Source: an uncultured Bacilli bacterium (GTDB lineage: Bacteria > Bacillota_I > Bacilli_A > ML615J-28 > CAG-698). From it: 7,829 bases of DNA. The stretch lies in contig CANQJU010000046.1 of the NCBI GenBank assembly GCA_947624315.1, positions 1-7,829 on the forward strand, given 5' to 3'. Made by a program: the position numbers and the translations under genes. Every line of letters starts with the position of its first letter. Within the stretch, counting starts at the first letter, position 1. Below are positions 1 through 6,808 of the stretch, one piece after another. The notes under the pieces are model-generated. The model did not search any database. It saw nothing but the letters and a program-made list of their open reading frames with translations, and was not told the DNA's origin.

Positions 1-702
1 ATGGATCCTGAAACTCGTGAATTTGATTTCAATGATGGAAGTCTTACTGAAAATACACGTGTTGGATATCCAATTGAATACATCAACAATGCCCAAATCC
101 CTGGTGAAGGTGGAATTCCTAAAGTTGTTATTTTCTTAACAGCAGATGCTTTTGGTGTATTACCTCCAATTAGCCGTCTTGATAAGAATGCTGCTATGTA
201 TCACTTTGTTACTGGTTTCACATCAAAATTAGCTGGAACTGAACGTGGTGTTACTGAACCTCAACCAACATTCTCAACATTATTTGGTGAACCATTTATG
301 CCAATGGATCCATCTGTATATGCAGAAATGTTAGGTGAAAAGCTAGAAAAATATGGAACTAAAGTATATTTAGTTAATACAGGTTGGGCTGGCGGAAGTG
401 CTGCTCAAGGTGCAAAACGTATGAAATTAGCATATACTCGTGCTATGGTTACAGCTGCATTAAACGGATCATTTGATAATGTTGAATTCAAACATCATGA
501 TGTATTCAATGTTGATTATCCAGTTAGCTGTCCAAATGTTCCTAGTGAAAAACTAGATGCACGTGGCATGTGGGAAGATAAGAAAGCATACGATGAACAA
601 GCAAATAAATTAGCAGAAATGTTTGTTGAAAACTTTGCTAAGAAATATCCAAATATGCCAAAAGAAATCGTTAATGCTGGTCCTAAACCAATTAAAAAAT
701 AA
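1..702 (+). CDS. pckA: Phosphoenolpyruvate carboxykinase (ATP), C-terminal part
   Basis: This is the last 233 residues of ATP-dependent PEP carboxykinase, a cytosolic enzyme interconverting oxaloacetate + ATP and PEP + CO2 + ADP. In fermentative anaerobes it often runs towards oxaloacetate and makes ATP. Visible family blocks are ENTRVGYP (residues 14-24; the Arg aligns with the substrate-contacting Arg of E. coli PckA), FLTADAFGVLPP (45-56), AGTERG plus TEPQPTFSTLFG (78-96), and VNTGWAGG (125-132). Arg140 and Thr146 align with the ATP-contacting Arg449 and Thr455 of E. coli. The family is about 530-540 residues, so roughly 300 residues, including the kinase-1/P-loop and metal-binding region, lie upstream of the window. 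The ATG at base 1 is an internal Met codon, not the start. All seven Arg codons are CGT, which suggests high expression. The gene ends in TAA with a strong terminator 24 bp later, so it closes its transcription unit. Confidence 0.96.
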   Translation: MDPETREFDFNDGSLTENTRVGYPIEYINNAQIPGEGGIPKVVIFLTADAFGVLPPISRLDKNAAMYHFVTGFTSKLAGTERGVTEPQPTFSTLFGEPFMPMDPSVYAEMLGEKLEKYGTKVYLVNTGWAGGSAAQGAKRMKLAYTRAMVTAALNGSFDNVEFKHHDVFNVDYPVSCPNVPSEKLDARGMWEDKKAYDEQANKLAEMFVENFAKKYPNMPKEIVNAGPKPIKK

Positions 703-726
703 CAATTGTTATAAATAGTGTAAATT

Positions 727-755
727 AACTCCCTAATTATTAGGGAGTTTTTATT
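727..755 (+). terminator. Rho-independent terminator of pckA
   Basis: A perfect 10-bp stem, AACTCCCTAA (727-736) with TTAGGGAGTT (740-749), encloses a three-base loop and runs into a T-rich tail (748-755). It starts 24 bp after the pckA stop codon. It separates pckA from the ABC transporter unit. Confidence 0.93.
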
Positions 756-818
756 ACAATTATGTCAATATTTATTTACAATTTCATATAATAAATAAGA
801 TATTCATATATCAATTTG

Positions 819-852
819 TCATAAGTTATTATGAAAGCGGATACGCATTTAT
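819..852. promoter_or_regulatory. Two overlapping imperfect dyads, possible operator
   Basis: Directly upstream of the -35 box lie two inverted repeats. The first is perfect: TCATAA (819-824), four bases, TTATGA (829-834). The second is imperfect and covers 831-852, centred on GCG-GATA-CGC (837-846), with matching A/T positions further out. The GCG/CGC core stands out in very AT-rich intergenic DNA. Dyads in this place would suit a repressor or activator of the ABC transporter promoter, for example of the MarR or TetR type often tied to such exporters. No regulator gene is in the window, so this is inference from symmetry and position only. Confidence 0.3.
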
Positions 853-880
853 TGACATTTAAAATAATTGGTGTTAAAAT
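852..880 (+). promoter_or_regulatory. SigA-type promoter for the ABC transporter pair
   Basis: A perfect -35 box TTGACA (852-857) and -10 box TAAAAT (875-880) are spaced by exactly 17 bp. A TG one base upstream of the -10 (872-873) makes an extended -10. Transcription should start near 886-888, leaving an untranslated leader of about 70 bases before the first ABC gene. Confidence 0.8.
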
Positions 881-914
881 AACTAATTGTATGTTTATAA
901 AATTATCTTGTTTG

Positions 915-943
915 TTGACTCATTTTTTTGAGTTGGCTTTTTT
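915..943 (+). terminator. Terminator-like hairpin in the ABC leader (possible attenuator)
   Basis: ACTCA (918-922) pairs with TGAGT (929-933) across a loop of six T. Three G-U type pairs (915-917 with 934-936) could extend the stem to 8 bp. A C and six T follow (937-943). It lies after the promoter and before the ribosome binding site, where an attenuator would sit. The stem is short and partly wobble-paired, so it may terminate only partially or not at all. Confidence 0.35.
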
Positions 944-950
944 AATAGAG

Positions 951-955
951 AGGAG
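951..955 (+). promoter_or_regulatory. Ribosome binding site of first ABC gene (decides start)
   Basis: AGGAG lies in a purine run at 947-957. It is only 2 bases from the ATG at 958 but 8 bases from the in-frame TTG at 964, which is the more usual distance. GAGG at 950-953 would give the ATG 4 bases. The spacing therefore favours TTG 964 slightly over ATG 958. Confidence 0.6.
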
Positions 956-957
956 AG

Positions 958-2700
958 ATGTATTTGATTAAAACATTGATGAAATGCATACGTGAGTTTA
1001 AAAAACCGGCCATTTTAACAATGGTTATTGTTTTTTTTGAAGTCATTTTAGAGGTTATAATTCCTTTCGTTGTTGCTGACTTGGTTTCTAAAATTGAGGG
1101 TGAATGTGGCTTAGGTACAATTGCTAAATATGGTGCTGTATTAATTGTATTAGCTACACTTTCTTTAACTTGTGGAGCATTTGCTGGTAAGTTCTGTGCA
1201 ACAGCTTCATGTGGTTTTGCTAGAAATTTGCGTAAAGATATGTTTGATAAGATTCAAACATATTCATTTGAAAATATCGATAAATTTCAATCGTCTTCAT
1301 TAGTTACAAGATTGACAACTGATATTACTAATGTCCAAATGTCATTTATGATGTTAATAAGAACAGCAATAAGAAGTCCCTTTATGTTAATATTTTCATT
1401 TATTATGGGATTTGTTATGGGTGGAAAAATTGCTTTAGTATTTTTAGCTGTTATTCCTATATTGTTTTTTGGTTTAATTATTATTGCTAGAAAGGCAATG
1501 CCTTTATTTAGAAAAGTATTTAGAAAATATGATAATTTAAACAATTCAATTCAAGAAAATATTAAAGGAATGCGTGTTGTTAAATCATTTGTTAGAGAAG
1601 ATTATGAAAAAGAAAAATTTGATAAAGCGGCAAGTGATGTTTGTAAAGATTTTACAAAAGCTGAAAGAATTTTAGCTTGGAACAACCCTATCATGCAAGT
1701 ATGCTTAAACATAATTATGGTTGTTATTTTAAGCTTTGGTTCTAAAGTTGTTATTACATCACTTGGATCAACTATGAATGTTGGTCAAATGTCAGCTTTA
1801 TTAACTTATGGTTTCCAAATATTGATGAGTTTGATGATGATTTCAATGATATATGTAATGTTAACAATGTCTATTGAATCAGCTGAAAGAGTAGTAGAAG
1901 TATTAAATGAAAATAGTTCTTTAACTAATCCTCCTCATCCTATTTATGAAGTTAAAAATGGATCAATAGACTTTGATAATGTATCATTTAGATATGGTCA
2001 AAGTAAAATGATTTTAAATGATATAAATTTACACATCAATTCCGGTGAAACTATCGGTATTTTAGGTGGTACTGGTAGTGCTAAAACAACTTTAATTCAA
2101 TTGATTTCTCGTTTATATGATGTTACAAGTGGTGAGGTTAAAGTTGGAGGAGTTAATGTAAAAAATTATGATCTTGATACTTTGCGAAACGAAGTGTCAG
2201 TTGTTTTACAAAAGAATATTTTGTTTAGTGGTTCAATTATTGACAATTTGCGTTGGGGTAAAAAAGATGCCACAATGGATGAAATGGTTAGTGTTTGTAA
2301 ATTAGCTCAAGCCCATGAATTTATTAATGCTTTCCCTGATAAATATAATACTCATATTGAGCAAGGTGGTACTAATGTTTCTGGTGGTCAAAAGCAAAGA
2401 TTATGTATTGCTCGAGCTCTACTAAAAAATCCTAAAATAATCATTTTTGATGATTCAACAAGTGCTGTTGATACAAAAACTGATGCTTTAATTAGAAAGG
2501 GATTAAAAGAATATATTCCCGAAACAACTAAAATAATTATTGCTCAAAGAGTTGCCAGTGTTGAAGATGCTGATCGCATTATAGTTATGAACAATGGTCA
2601 AATTGTTGGTATTGGTAATCATGAAGAATTAATGAAAAATAATGAGATTTATAGAGAAGTTTATGAATCACAAAATAGGGTAGGTGATACAAATGCGTAG
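958..2700 (+). CDS. Heterodimeric ABC exporter, degenerate-site half (BmrC/TM287-like)
   Basis: A 580-residue half-transporter (type IV exporter fold): six membrane segments near residues 18-41, 57-80, 138-157, 158-178, 245-266 and 277-304, then a nucleotide-binding domain from about 335. ATP-site motifs are A-loop Tyr346, Walker A G370-G373-A375-K376-T377, Q-loop Gln418, signature VSGGQ (474-478) and Walker B ending Asp498. The catalytic Glu is replaced by Asp499, the switch His by Gln530, and the last Walker A Gly by Ala375. These changes mark the non-hydrolysing site of asymmetric exporters such as BmrC/BmrD, LmrC/LmrD and TM287/TM288. Its intact signature should complete the active site of the partner encoded directly downstream, whose start overlaps this stop. 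The cargo is unknown: drugs, lipids or peptides are known for relatives. The start may really be TTG 964, giving MIKTLMKCIREFKKP, which matches how I recall homologues beginning. Confidence 0.93.
   Translation: MYLIKTLMKCIREFKKPAILTMVIVFFEVILEVIIPFVVADLVSKIEGECGLGTIAKYGAVLIVLATLSLTCGAFAGKFCATASCGFARNLRKDMFDKIQTYSFENIDKFQSSSLVTRLTTDITNVQMSFMMLIRTAIRSPFMLIFSFIMGFVMGGKIALVFLAVIPILFFGLIIIARKAMPLFRKVFRKYDNLNNSIQENIKGMRVVKSFVREDYEKEKFDKAASDVCKDFTKAERILAWNNPIMQVCLNIIMVVILSFGSKVVITSLGSTMNVGQMSALLTYGFQILMSLMMISMIYVMLTMSIESAERVVEVLNENSSLTNPPHPIYEVKNGSIDFDNVSFRYGQSKMILNDINLHINSGETIGILGGTGSAKTTLIQLISRLYDVTSGEVKVGGVNVKNYDLDTLRNEVSVVLQKNILFSGSIIDNLRWGKKDATMDEMVSVCKLAQAHEFINAFPDKYNTHIEQGGTNVSGGQKQRLCIARALLKNPKIIIFDDSTSAVDTKTDALIRKGLKEYIPETTKIIIAQRVASVEDADRIIVMNNGQIVGIGNHEELMKNNEIYREVYESQNRVGDTNA
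2681..2687 (+). promoter_or_regulatory. Ribosome binding site of second ABC gene (decides start)
   Basis: TAGGTGA lies inside the end of the first ABC gene, 5 bases before the ATG at 2693. The in-frame GTG at 2684 sits inside this site and so cannot use it, which makes ATG 2693 the start. That start overlaps the upstream TAG by 8 bp, an arrangement typical of translational coupling. Confidence 0.7.
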
Positions 2701-4585
2701 ACCTATGAGAGCTAAAAAAGGAACTATTAAAAGAGTTCTAAAATATTTGTTTAAGTTTTTCCCCGTTTTATTAACAATTACAATTATTTGTATTATTATT
2801 AATGCGGTTGTAAGTACAATGCCATCTATCTTTATGCAAAGAGTTTTGGAGATTGTTGAAAACAATTATAAAACTGGTGATTGGGCAACTGTAGCTAATA
2901 GCGTTATTAAGCTTGTTACAATACTTGCAGCTTTATATGTTGTTTCTTTACTAGCTAATATTTGTTTCCATCAACTTTTAGCCATTATAACTCAAGGATA
3001 TTTAAAGAAGATGCGTGAATTGATGTTTAATCATATGCAAAAGCTTCCGTTTAAATATTTTGATACTCATACTCATGGTGATATTATGAGTTACTACACT
3101 AATGATATTGATACCTTAAGACAAATGATTTCTCAAAGTATTCCACAATTGCTTATTTCAGGAATTTCCGTTATTTCTGTCTTATGTATTATGCTTTACT
3201 TTAGTGTTTGGTTAACTTTAGTTGTTTTATTAGGAGTTGTTTTAATCTTCGTTGCCACAAAAATAGTTGGTGGAAGAAGTGCAAAATATTTCCTTGCTCA
3301 ACAAAAAGCAATAGGTAAAACTGAAGGCTTTATTGAAGAAATGATGAATGGTCAAAAAGTTATTAAAGTTTTCACTCATGAAAATGAAGCTATTAAAGAC
3401 TTTGATAATATTAACAATTATCTTTTTGAACAATCAGAAAAAGCTAACAAATATGCTAATATGTTAATGCCTATTTTAAACAACATTGGTAATGTTTTAT
3501 ATGTTGTTGTGGCTTTTGTGGGAGGATTATTATTAGTAACTCATGCTAAAAACTTGAGTATTTCTGGTATGGCTTTAAGTTTCAGTATCGTTGTACCATT
3601 TTTAAATATGACAAAGCAATTTACTGGTAATATAAATCAAGTATCTAACCAAATCAACTCTGTAATTATGGGTATGGCTGGTGCTAATCGTATTTTCGAT
3701 TTACTTGATGAAGAAGTTGAAGTTGATAACGGATATGTAACATTAGTCAATGCCAAAGAAGTTAATGGTGAGATTGTTGAAACAAAAGAGAGAACAGGAA
3801 TGTGGGCTTGGAAACATCCACATGGTGATGGAACTCTAACATACACTAAACTTGCGGGTGATGTTCAAATGTTTGATGTTGATTTTGGATATGAGCCAAA
3901 TAAAATAGTGTTACATGATATTACTCTATATGCTAATCCAGGACAAAAAATTGCCTTTGTTGGAGCAACAGGTGCAGGAAAAACAACTATCACTAATTTA
4001 ATCAATCGATTCTATGATATTGCTGATGGTAAAATTAGATATGATGGAATTAATATTAATAAAATAAAGAAAGATGATTTACGTCGTTCTTTAGGTGTTG
4101 TTTTACAAGATACTAACTTATTTACAGGCACTGTTTTAGATAACATTCGCTATGGTAAACTTGATGCAACGGACGAAGAATGTATTGCTGCTGCAAAACT
4201 TGCTGGTGCTGATGATTTTATCAATAAAATGGCCGATGGATATAATACAATGCTAAGCAATAATGGTAGTAATTTGTCACAAGGACAAAGACAGTTAATT
4301 GCTATTGCTCGAGCTGCGGTTGCTGACCCTCCTGTAATGATTCTAGATGAGGCAACATCATCAATAGATACAAGAACAGAAGCAATAGTTCAAAGAGGAA
4401 TGGATGCTTTAATGAAAGGAAGAACTGTTTTCGTTATTGCCCATCGTCTTTCAACAATCCGCAATTCTAATGTCATTATGGTTTTAGATCATGGTAGAAT
4501 TATTGAAAGAGGTTCACATGAAAAATTATTAGCTGAAAAAGGCCAATATTATCAATTATATACTGGAGCTTTTGAGCTTGAATAA
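2693..4585 (+). CDS. Heterodimeric ABC exporter, catalytic-site half (BmrD/TM288-like)
   Basis: A 630-residue half-transporter pairing with the product of the gene it overlaps by 8 bp. Six membrane segments lie near residues 22-42, 70-98, 150-169, 171-190, 263-284 and 292-312, and the nucleotide-binding domain starts near 390. Motifs are A-loop Tyr400, Walker A GATGAGKTT (424-432), Q-loop Gln472, Walker B ending Asp552, catalytic Glu553 and switch His584, all canonical. The signature is LSQGQ (528-532) instead of LSGGQ, so it completes the partner's degenerate site. The true hydrolytic site is therefore this Walker A/B plus the partner's VSGGQ. Residues about 346-388, between the membrane and ATPase domains, form an extra segment containing WAWKHPHGDG. 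From memory the same linker insertion occurs in many Firmicutes homologues. Length is within the family range. No transported substrate can be read from sequence. Confidence 0.94.
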   Translation: MRRPMRAKKGTIKRVLKYLFKFFPVLLTITIICIIINAVVSTMPSIFMQRVLEIVENNYKTGDWATVANSVIKLVTILAALYVVSLLANICFHQLLAIITQGYLKKMRELMFNHMQKLPFKYFDTHTHGDIMSYYTNDIDTLRQMISQSIPQLLISGISVISVLCIMLYFSVWLTLVVLLGVVLIFVATKIVGGRSAKYFLAQQKAIGKTEGFIEEMMNGQKVIKVFTHENEAIKDFDNINNYLFEQSEKANKYANMLMPILNNIGNVLYVVVAFVGGLLLVTHAKNLSISGMALSFSIVVPFLNMTKQFTGNINQVSNQINSVIMGMAGANRIFDLLDEEVEVDNGYVTLVNAKEVNGEIVETKERTGMWAWKHPHGDGTLTYTKLAGDVQMFDVDFGYEPNKIVLHDITLYANPGQKIAFVGATGAGKTTITNLINRFYDIADGKIRYDGININKIKKDDLRRSLGVVLQDTNLFTGTVLDNIRYGKLDATDEECIAAAKLAGADDFINKMADGYNTMLSNNGSNLSQGQRQLIAIARAAVADPPVMILDEATSSIDTRTEAIVQRGMDALMKGRTVFVIAHRLSTIRNSNVIMVLDHGRIIERGSHEKLLAEKGQYYQLYTGAFELE

Positions 4586-4592
4586 GATTAAT

Positions 4593-4635
4593 AGATGTTT
4601 ATATGCATTCAAAAATGTTTATAAACATCTTTTTT
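4593..4635 (+). terminator. Rho-independent terminator of the ABC pair
   Basis: A perfect 11-bp stem, AGATGTTTATA (4593-4603) with TATAAACATCT (4620-4630), is followed by T 4630-4635. The 16-base loop can itself fold (GCATT with AATGT, one wobble pair), giving one long hairpin. It begins 8 bp after the stop codon and ends the ABC transcription unit. Confidence 0.88.
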
Positions 4636-4650
4636 AATAAACAATAATTA

Positions 4651-4679
4651 TTGAAATAAAAAATCAAATAAGATATAAT
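4651..4679 (+). promoter_or_regulatory. SigA-type promoter for permease-thioesterase-malQ
   Basis: The -35 box TTGAAA (4651-4656) and perfect -10 box TATAAT (4674-4679) are 17 bp apart. The expected transcription start, about 7 bases after the -10, is near 4686, only a few bases before the ATG at 4689. The mRNA would then be leaderless or nearly so, leaving no room for a riboswitch or a Shine-Dalgarno site. Confidence 0.78.
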
Positions 4680-4688
4680 ATAGTCGAT

Positions 4689-6062
4689 ATGAAAAAGAAA
4701 ATGAATAGTTTTAAAAACAAAATTGATTATCTATTTAAGGTGAGTGAACATAATACCACAATTTCTAAAGAAATAGTTTGTGGTTTAATTTCTTTTTTAC
4801 CAATGATTTATATATTACCATTAATATCAGTGATTCTATCAAATATTGGTATGAATACAAGTGGTGTCTTTTTAGCATCAGCTTTGTCTAGTGCTTTAGC
4901 TTGTATATTGGTAGGATTACTTATGAATAAACCAGCCATACAATCAATTGGCTTAGGTATGAATGCCTTTTTTGTTTATACAATTTGTGGCTCTATGGGA
5001 TATAATTGGCAAGAAGGAATCGCCATTATTTTTGTTTCCTCACTTTTATTTTTGATTATGAGTATTACTCCTTTAAGGAAAAAAATAATTATTAGTATTC
5101 CCAAAGATATTCAAAAAGCTATTTCCATTGGCTTGGGTGGTTTTTTAATTTGTAGTGGCTTGCAAAGTGCTGGTATAATAGTTAATAATTCTTTAGGCAA
5201 TTTAAAGCTACCAGTTGTCCTTTTAACAATCTCAGGAATTATTATTACTATAATTTTAATAAATCTAAAAGGGAAAATAAAGACATATGGAATTATTTTA
5301 GGAATATTGATAGTGGCTATAGTTAGTTATTTTTTACATCTTTTGGGAGTAGAAAATATGCCAACTTTTCATAAAGAAATAATAGATTTTAAAGCTTTAA
5401 AAGATACATCATTTGGATTTTTACATGGCTTTAAGGCTTTTAATAATCCAAAAACATATTTTTTAGTTTTTATTTTTACATTTATGAATATATTTGATAC
5501 TAGTACAGGTTTATTAACTTTCGCTAAAGATTTAGGTTTATCGGATGAATTTGGAGAAATAAACATTCCCAATAGGATATTACTACCTGATAGTATATCT
5601 TCAGTTTTAGGAATTGCTTTAGGAACAACTCCAATAACAACTTTTGCGGAAACAAAGATATCTATAGAAAGTGGAGCTAAAACAGGAATAAGTTCTATAG
5701 TTGTGGGAATAATGTTTTTGCTTTCTATTTTCCTTTATCCAATCTTTTCAATATTTTCTGGTGTTGAAATTGATGGAATTAATTATAATCCTATGACATC
5801 AATTGGTGTTGTTTCTATTGGAGTTTTATTGTTAAAAGGATTAAAGGATGTCAATTGGAAAGATTTTATTGCTGCGATTGTTACAATTGTTACTTTAGTG
5901 GCAATGATTTTATTGTATTCAATCCCTAATGGTTTAGGAATTGGTTTAATTGTTTATGTTTTATTATTATTGATTTTTAAAAGAACAAAAGAAGTTCCTT
6001 TAAGTATTTATATTATAACTGTATTTTTTATTATTTATTTTATAACAATATTAATTTTATAA
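4689..6062 (+). CDS. NCS2/AzgA-family purine (guanine/hypoxanthine/adenine) permease
   Basis: A 457-residue, strongly hydrophobic membrane protein of the AzgA branch of the nucleobase transporter family, which takes up purine bases with protons for salvage. The family has 14 membrane segments in two inverted sets of seven, and the length fits. Family blocks are an N-terminal TTISKEIVCGLISFLPMIY-type segment (19-37), GLGMNAFF (88-95), FDTSTG (269-274) and GTTPITTFAET (312-322). Asn92, Asp270 and Glu321 appear to align with polar residues reported as essential in Aspergillus AzgA. The sequence is diverged, with FDTSTG where relatives have FDTTGT, so the exact base is not predictable. No Shine-Dalgarno site precedes ATG 4689, which lies 9 bp after the -10 box. 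An alternative in-frame ATG at 4701 also has only a weak AAGAAA upstream. It is the first gene of the unit, 9 bp ahead of the thioesterase gene. Confidence 0.9.
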   Translation: MKKKMNSFKNKIDYLFKVSEHNTTISKEIVCGLISFLPMIYILPLISVILSNIGMNTSGVFLASALSSALACILVGLLMNKPAIQSIGLGMNAFFVYTICGSMGYNWQEGIAIIFVSSLLFLIMSITPLRKKIIISIPKDIQKAISIGLGGFLICSGLQSAGIIVNNSLGNLKLPVVLLTISGIIITIILINLKGKIKTYGIILGILIVAIVSYFLHLLGVENMPTFHKEIIDFKALKDTSFGFLHGFKAFNNPKTYFLVFIFTFMNIFDTSTGLLTFAKDLGLSDEFGEINIPNRILLPDSISSVLGIALGTTPITTFAETKISIESGAKTGISSIVVGIMFLLSIFLYPIFSIFSGVEIDGINYNPMTSIGVVSIGVLLLKGLKDVNWKDFIAAIVTIVTLVAMILLYSIPNGLGIGLIVYVLLLLIFKRTKEVPLSIYIITVFFIIYFITILIL

Positions 6063-6071
6063 GGTGATTTT

Positions 6072-6794
6072 ATGGATAAAATTTATACAAAGAAATATAC
6101 ATATACTGTTAATAATCGCGATTGCTATGATGATTTAGCTCCTTGGAGTATTCTTGACTTGTTTCAAGATATTGCTTCTGAACATATTGATAACTATGGA
6201 TATGGGTTTGATGGCTTAATTAGCAAAGGATTAATTTGGATCTTAGTTAGAACTAAATATGATGTCATTAAAGCACCAATTACTAGTGATAAAGAATTAA
6301 TTGTTACAACATGGCAAGCCGAAAAGGGCAGAGCTGATTTTACTCGTGATTATATTATTTCTAATACCAAAGGTGAGACTTTAGTTATAGGAAGTAGTAA
6401 ATGGTGTATTATTGATTTCAATACGCGAAGAATTGCCCCAACAAGCGTTATTGATGTTGATATATCTTACAATCAAAAGAATTATCAAGAGCCATTTATG
6501 AAACTAAACTTTCCCTCATTATTAAATAATGAAAATAAATATTGTGAACAAGTTTCTTTTTCAAAACTAGATCACAATGGACATCTTAATAATTCTAAAT
6601 ATGCAGAAATAATTATGGATGCGATTAAACTAACTAAAGATGAAAAAATAAAATCTTTAGAAATTAATTATCTAAAGGAAGCATTTTTAGGAGATAATAT
6701 AATAGTAAAAAATCAAAAAGAAGATAAAGAAATATTTATTGAAGGCTATAAAGAAGATGAACTTATATTTAAAAGCAAAATAACTTTGCTTTAG
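6072..6794 (+). CDS. Acyl-ACP thioesterase (FatA/FatB-like double hotdog)
   Basis: A 240-residue cytosolic enzyme that should hydrolyse fatty acyl-ACP to free fatty acid and ACP, ending chain growth in fatty acid synthesis. It has two hotdog halves. The N-terminal one (about 1-130) includes the helix region DLFQDIASEHI (29-39) and the strand blocks ILVRTKYDV and TTWQAEKGRADFTRDY. The C-terminal one (about 150-240) carries LDHNGHLNNSKYAE (166-179), in which Asp167, Asn169 and His171 match the catalytic D-N-H of plant FatB. The length is normal for bacterial members. AAGGTGA (6061-6067) begins in the preceding stop codon and sits 4 bases before the ATG, so the gene is coupled to the permease. 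Chain-length preference cannot be read here. It is unlikely to be a simple 4-hydroxybenzoyl-CoA-type thioesterase, because those have a single hotdog of about 140 residues. Confidence 0.92.
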   Translation: MDKIYTKKYTYTVNNRDCYDDLAPWSILDLFQDIASEHIDNYGYGFDGLISKGLIWILVRTKYDVIKAPITSDKELIVTTWQAEKGRADFTRDYIISNTKGETLVIGSSKWCIIDFNTRRIAPTSVIDVDISYNQKNYQEPFMKLNFPSLLNNENKYCEQVSFSKLDHNGHLNNSKYAEIIMDAIKLTKDEKIKSLEINYLKEAFLGDNIIVKNQKEDKEIFIEGYKEDELIFKSKITLL

Positions 6795-6802
6795 AAAGAG
6801 AG
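6795..6802 (+). promoter_or_regulatory. Ribosome binding site of malQ (supports TTG start)
   Basis: AAAGAGAG begins right after the thioesterase stop codon and ends 6 bases before TTG 6809. No ATG lies at a usable distance. The product read from the TTG begins exactly where MalQ homology does (SGILLHISALP), so the TTG is well supported. Confidence 0.75.
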
Positions 6803-6808
6803 TTAAAA

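Noticed and set aside
1..3. ATG at base 1 as the start of pckA
   Set aside because: It is an internal Met. The frame is open to the window edge and the protein begins about 300 residues into the PEP carboxykinase family.
701..710. Perfect palindrome AACAATTGTT over the pckA stop codon
   Set aside because: It is short, AT-rich and has no loop or tail. It sits before an obvious terminator and is plausibly chance.
787..792. TATAAT as a -10 box of an upstream ABC promoter
   Set aside because: No credible -35 box lies 16-18 bp upstream, while 852-880 is near consensus.
783..810. Direct repeat TTCATATA at 783-790 and 803-810, 20 bp apart
   Set aside because: Spacing of two helical turns is suggestive, but 8-bp AT-only-like repeats are common in such a spacer and nothing else supports a binding site.
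1287..1544. Antisense open frame of 85 codons inside the first ABC gene; similar minus-strand frames at 2668-2865, 3242-3433, 3637-3846, 5369-5572 and 7277-7507
   Set aside because: All lie opposite well-supported genes of known families and resemble no protein I recognise. They are expected by chance in AT-rich DNA.
2684..2692. GTG 2684 as the start of the second ABC gene
   Set aside because: It lies inside the TAGGTGA ribosome binding site. ATG 2693 has that site at a normal 5-base spacing.
4636..4688. Purine riboswitch ahead of the purine permease
   Set aside because: The spacer is too short and lacks the conserved junction and loop sequences. The promoter itself occupies it.
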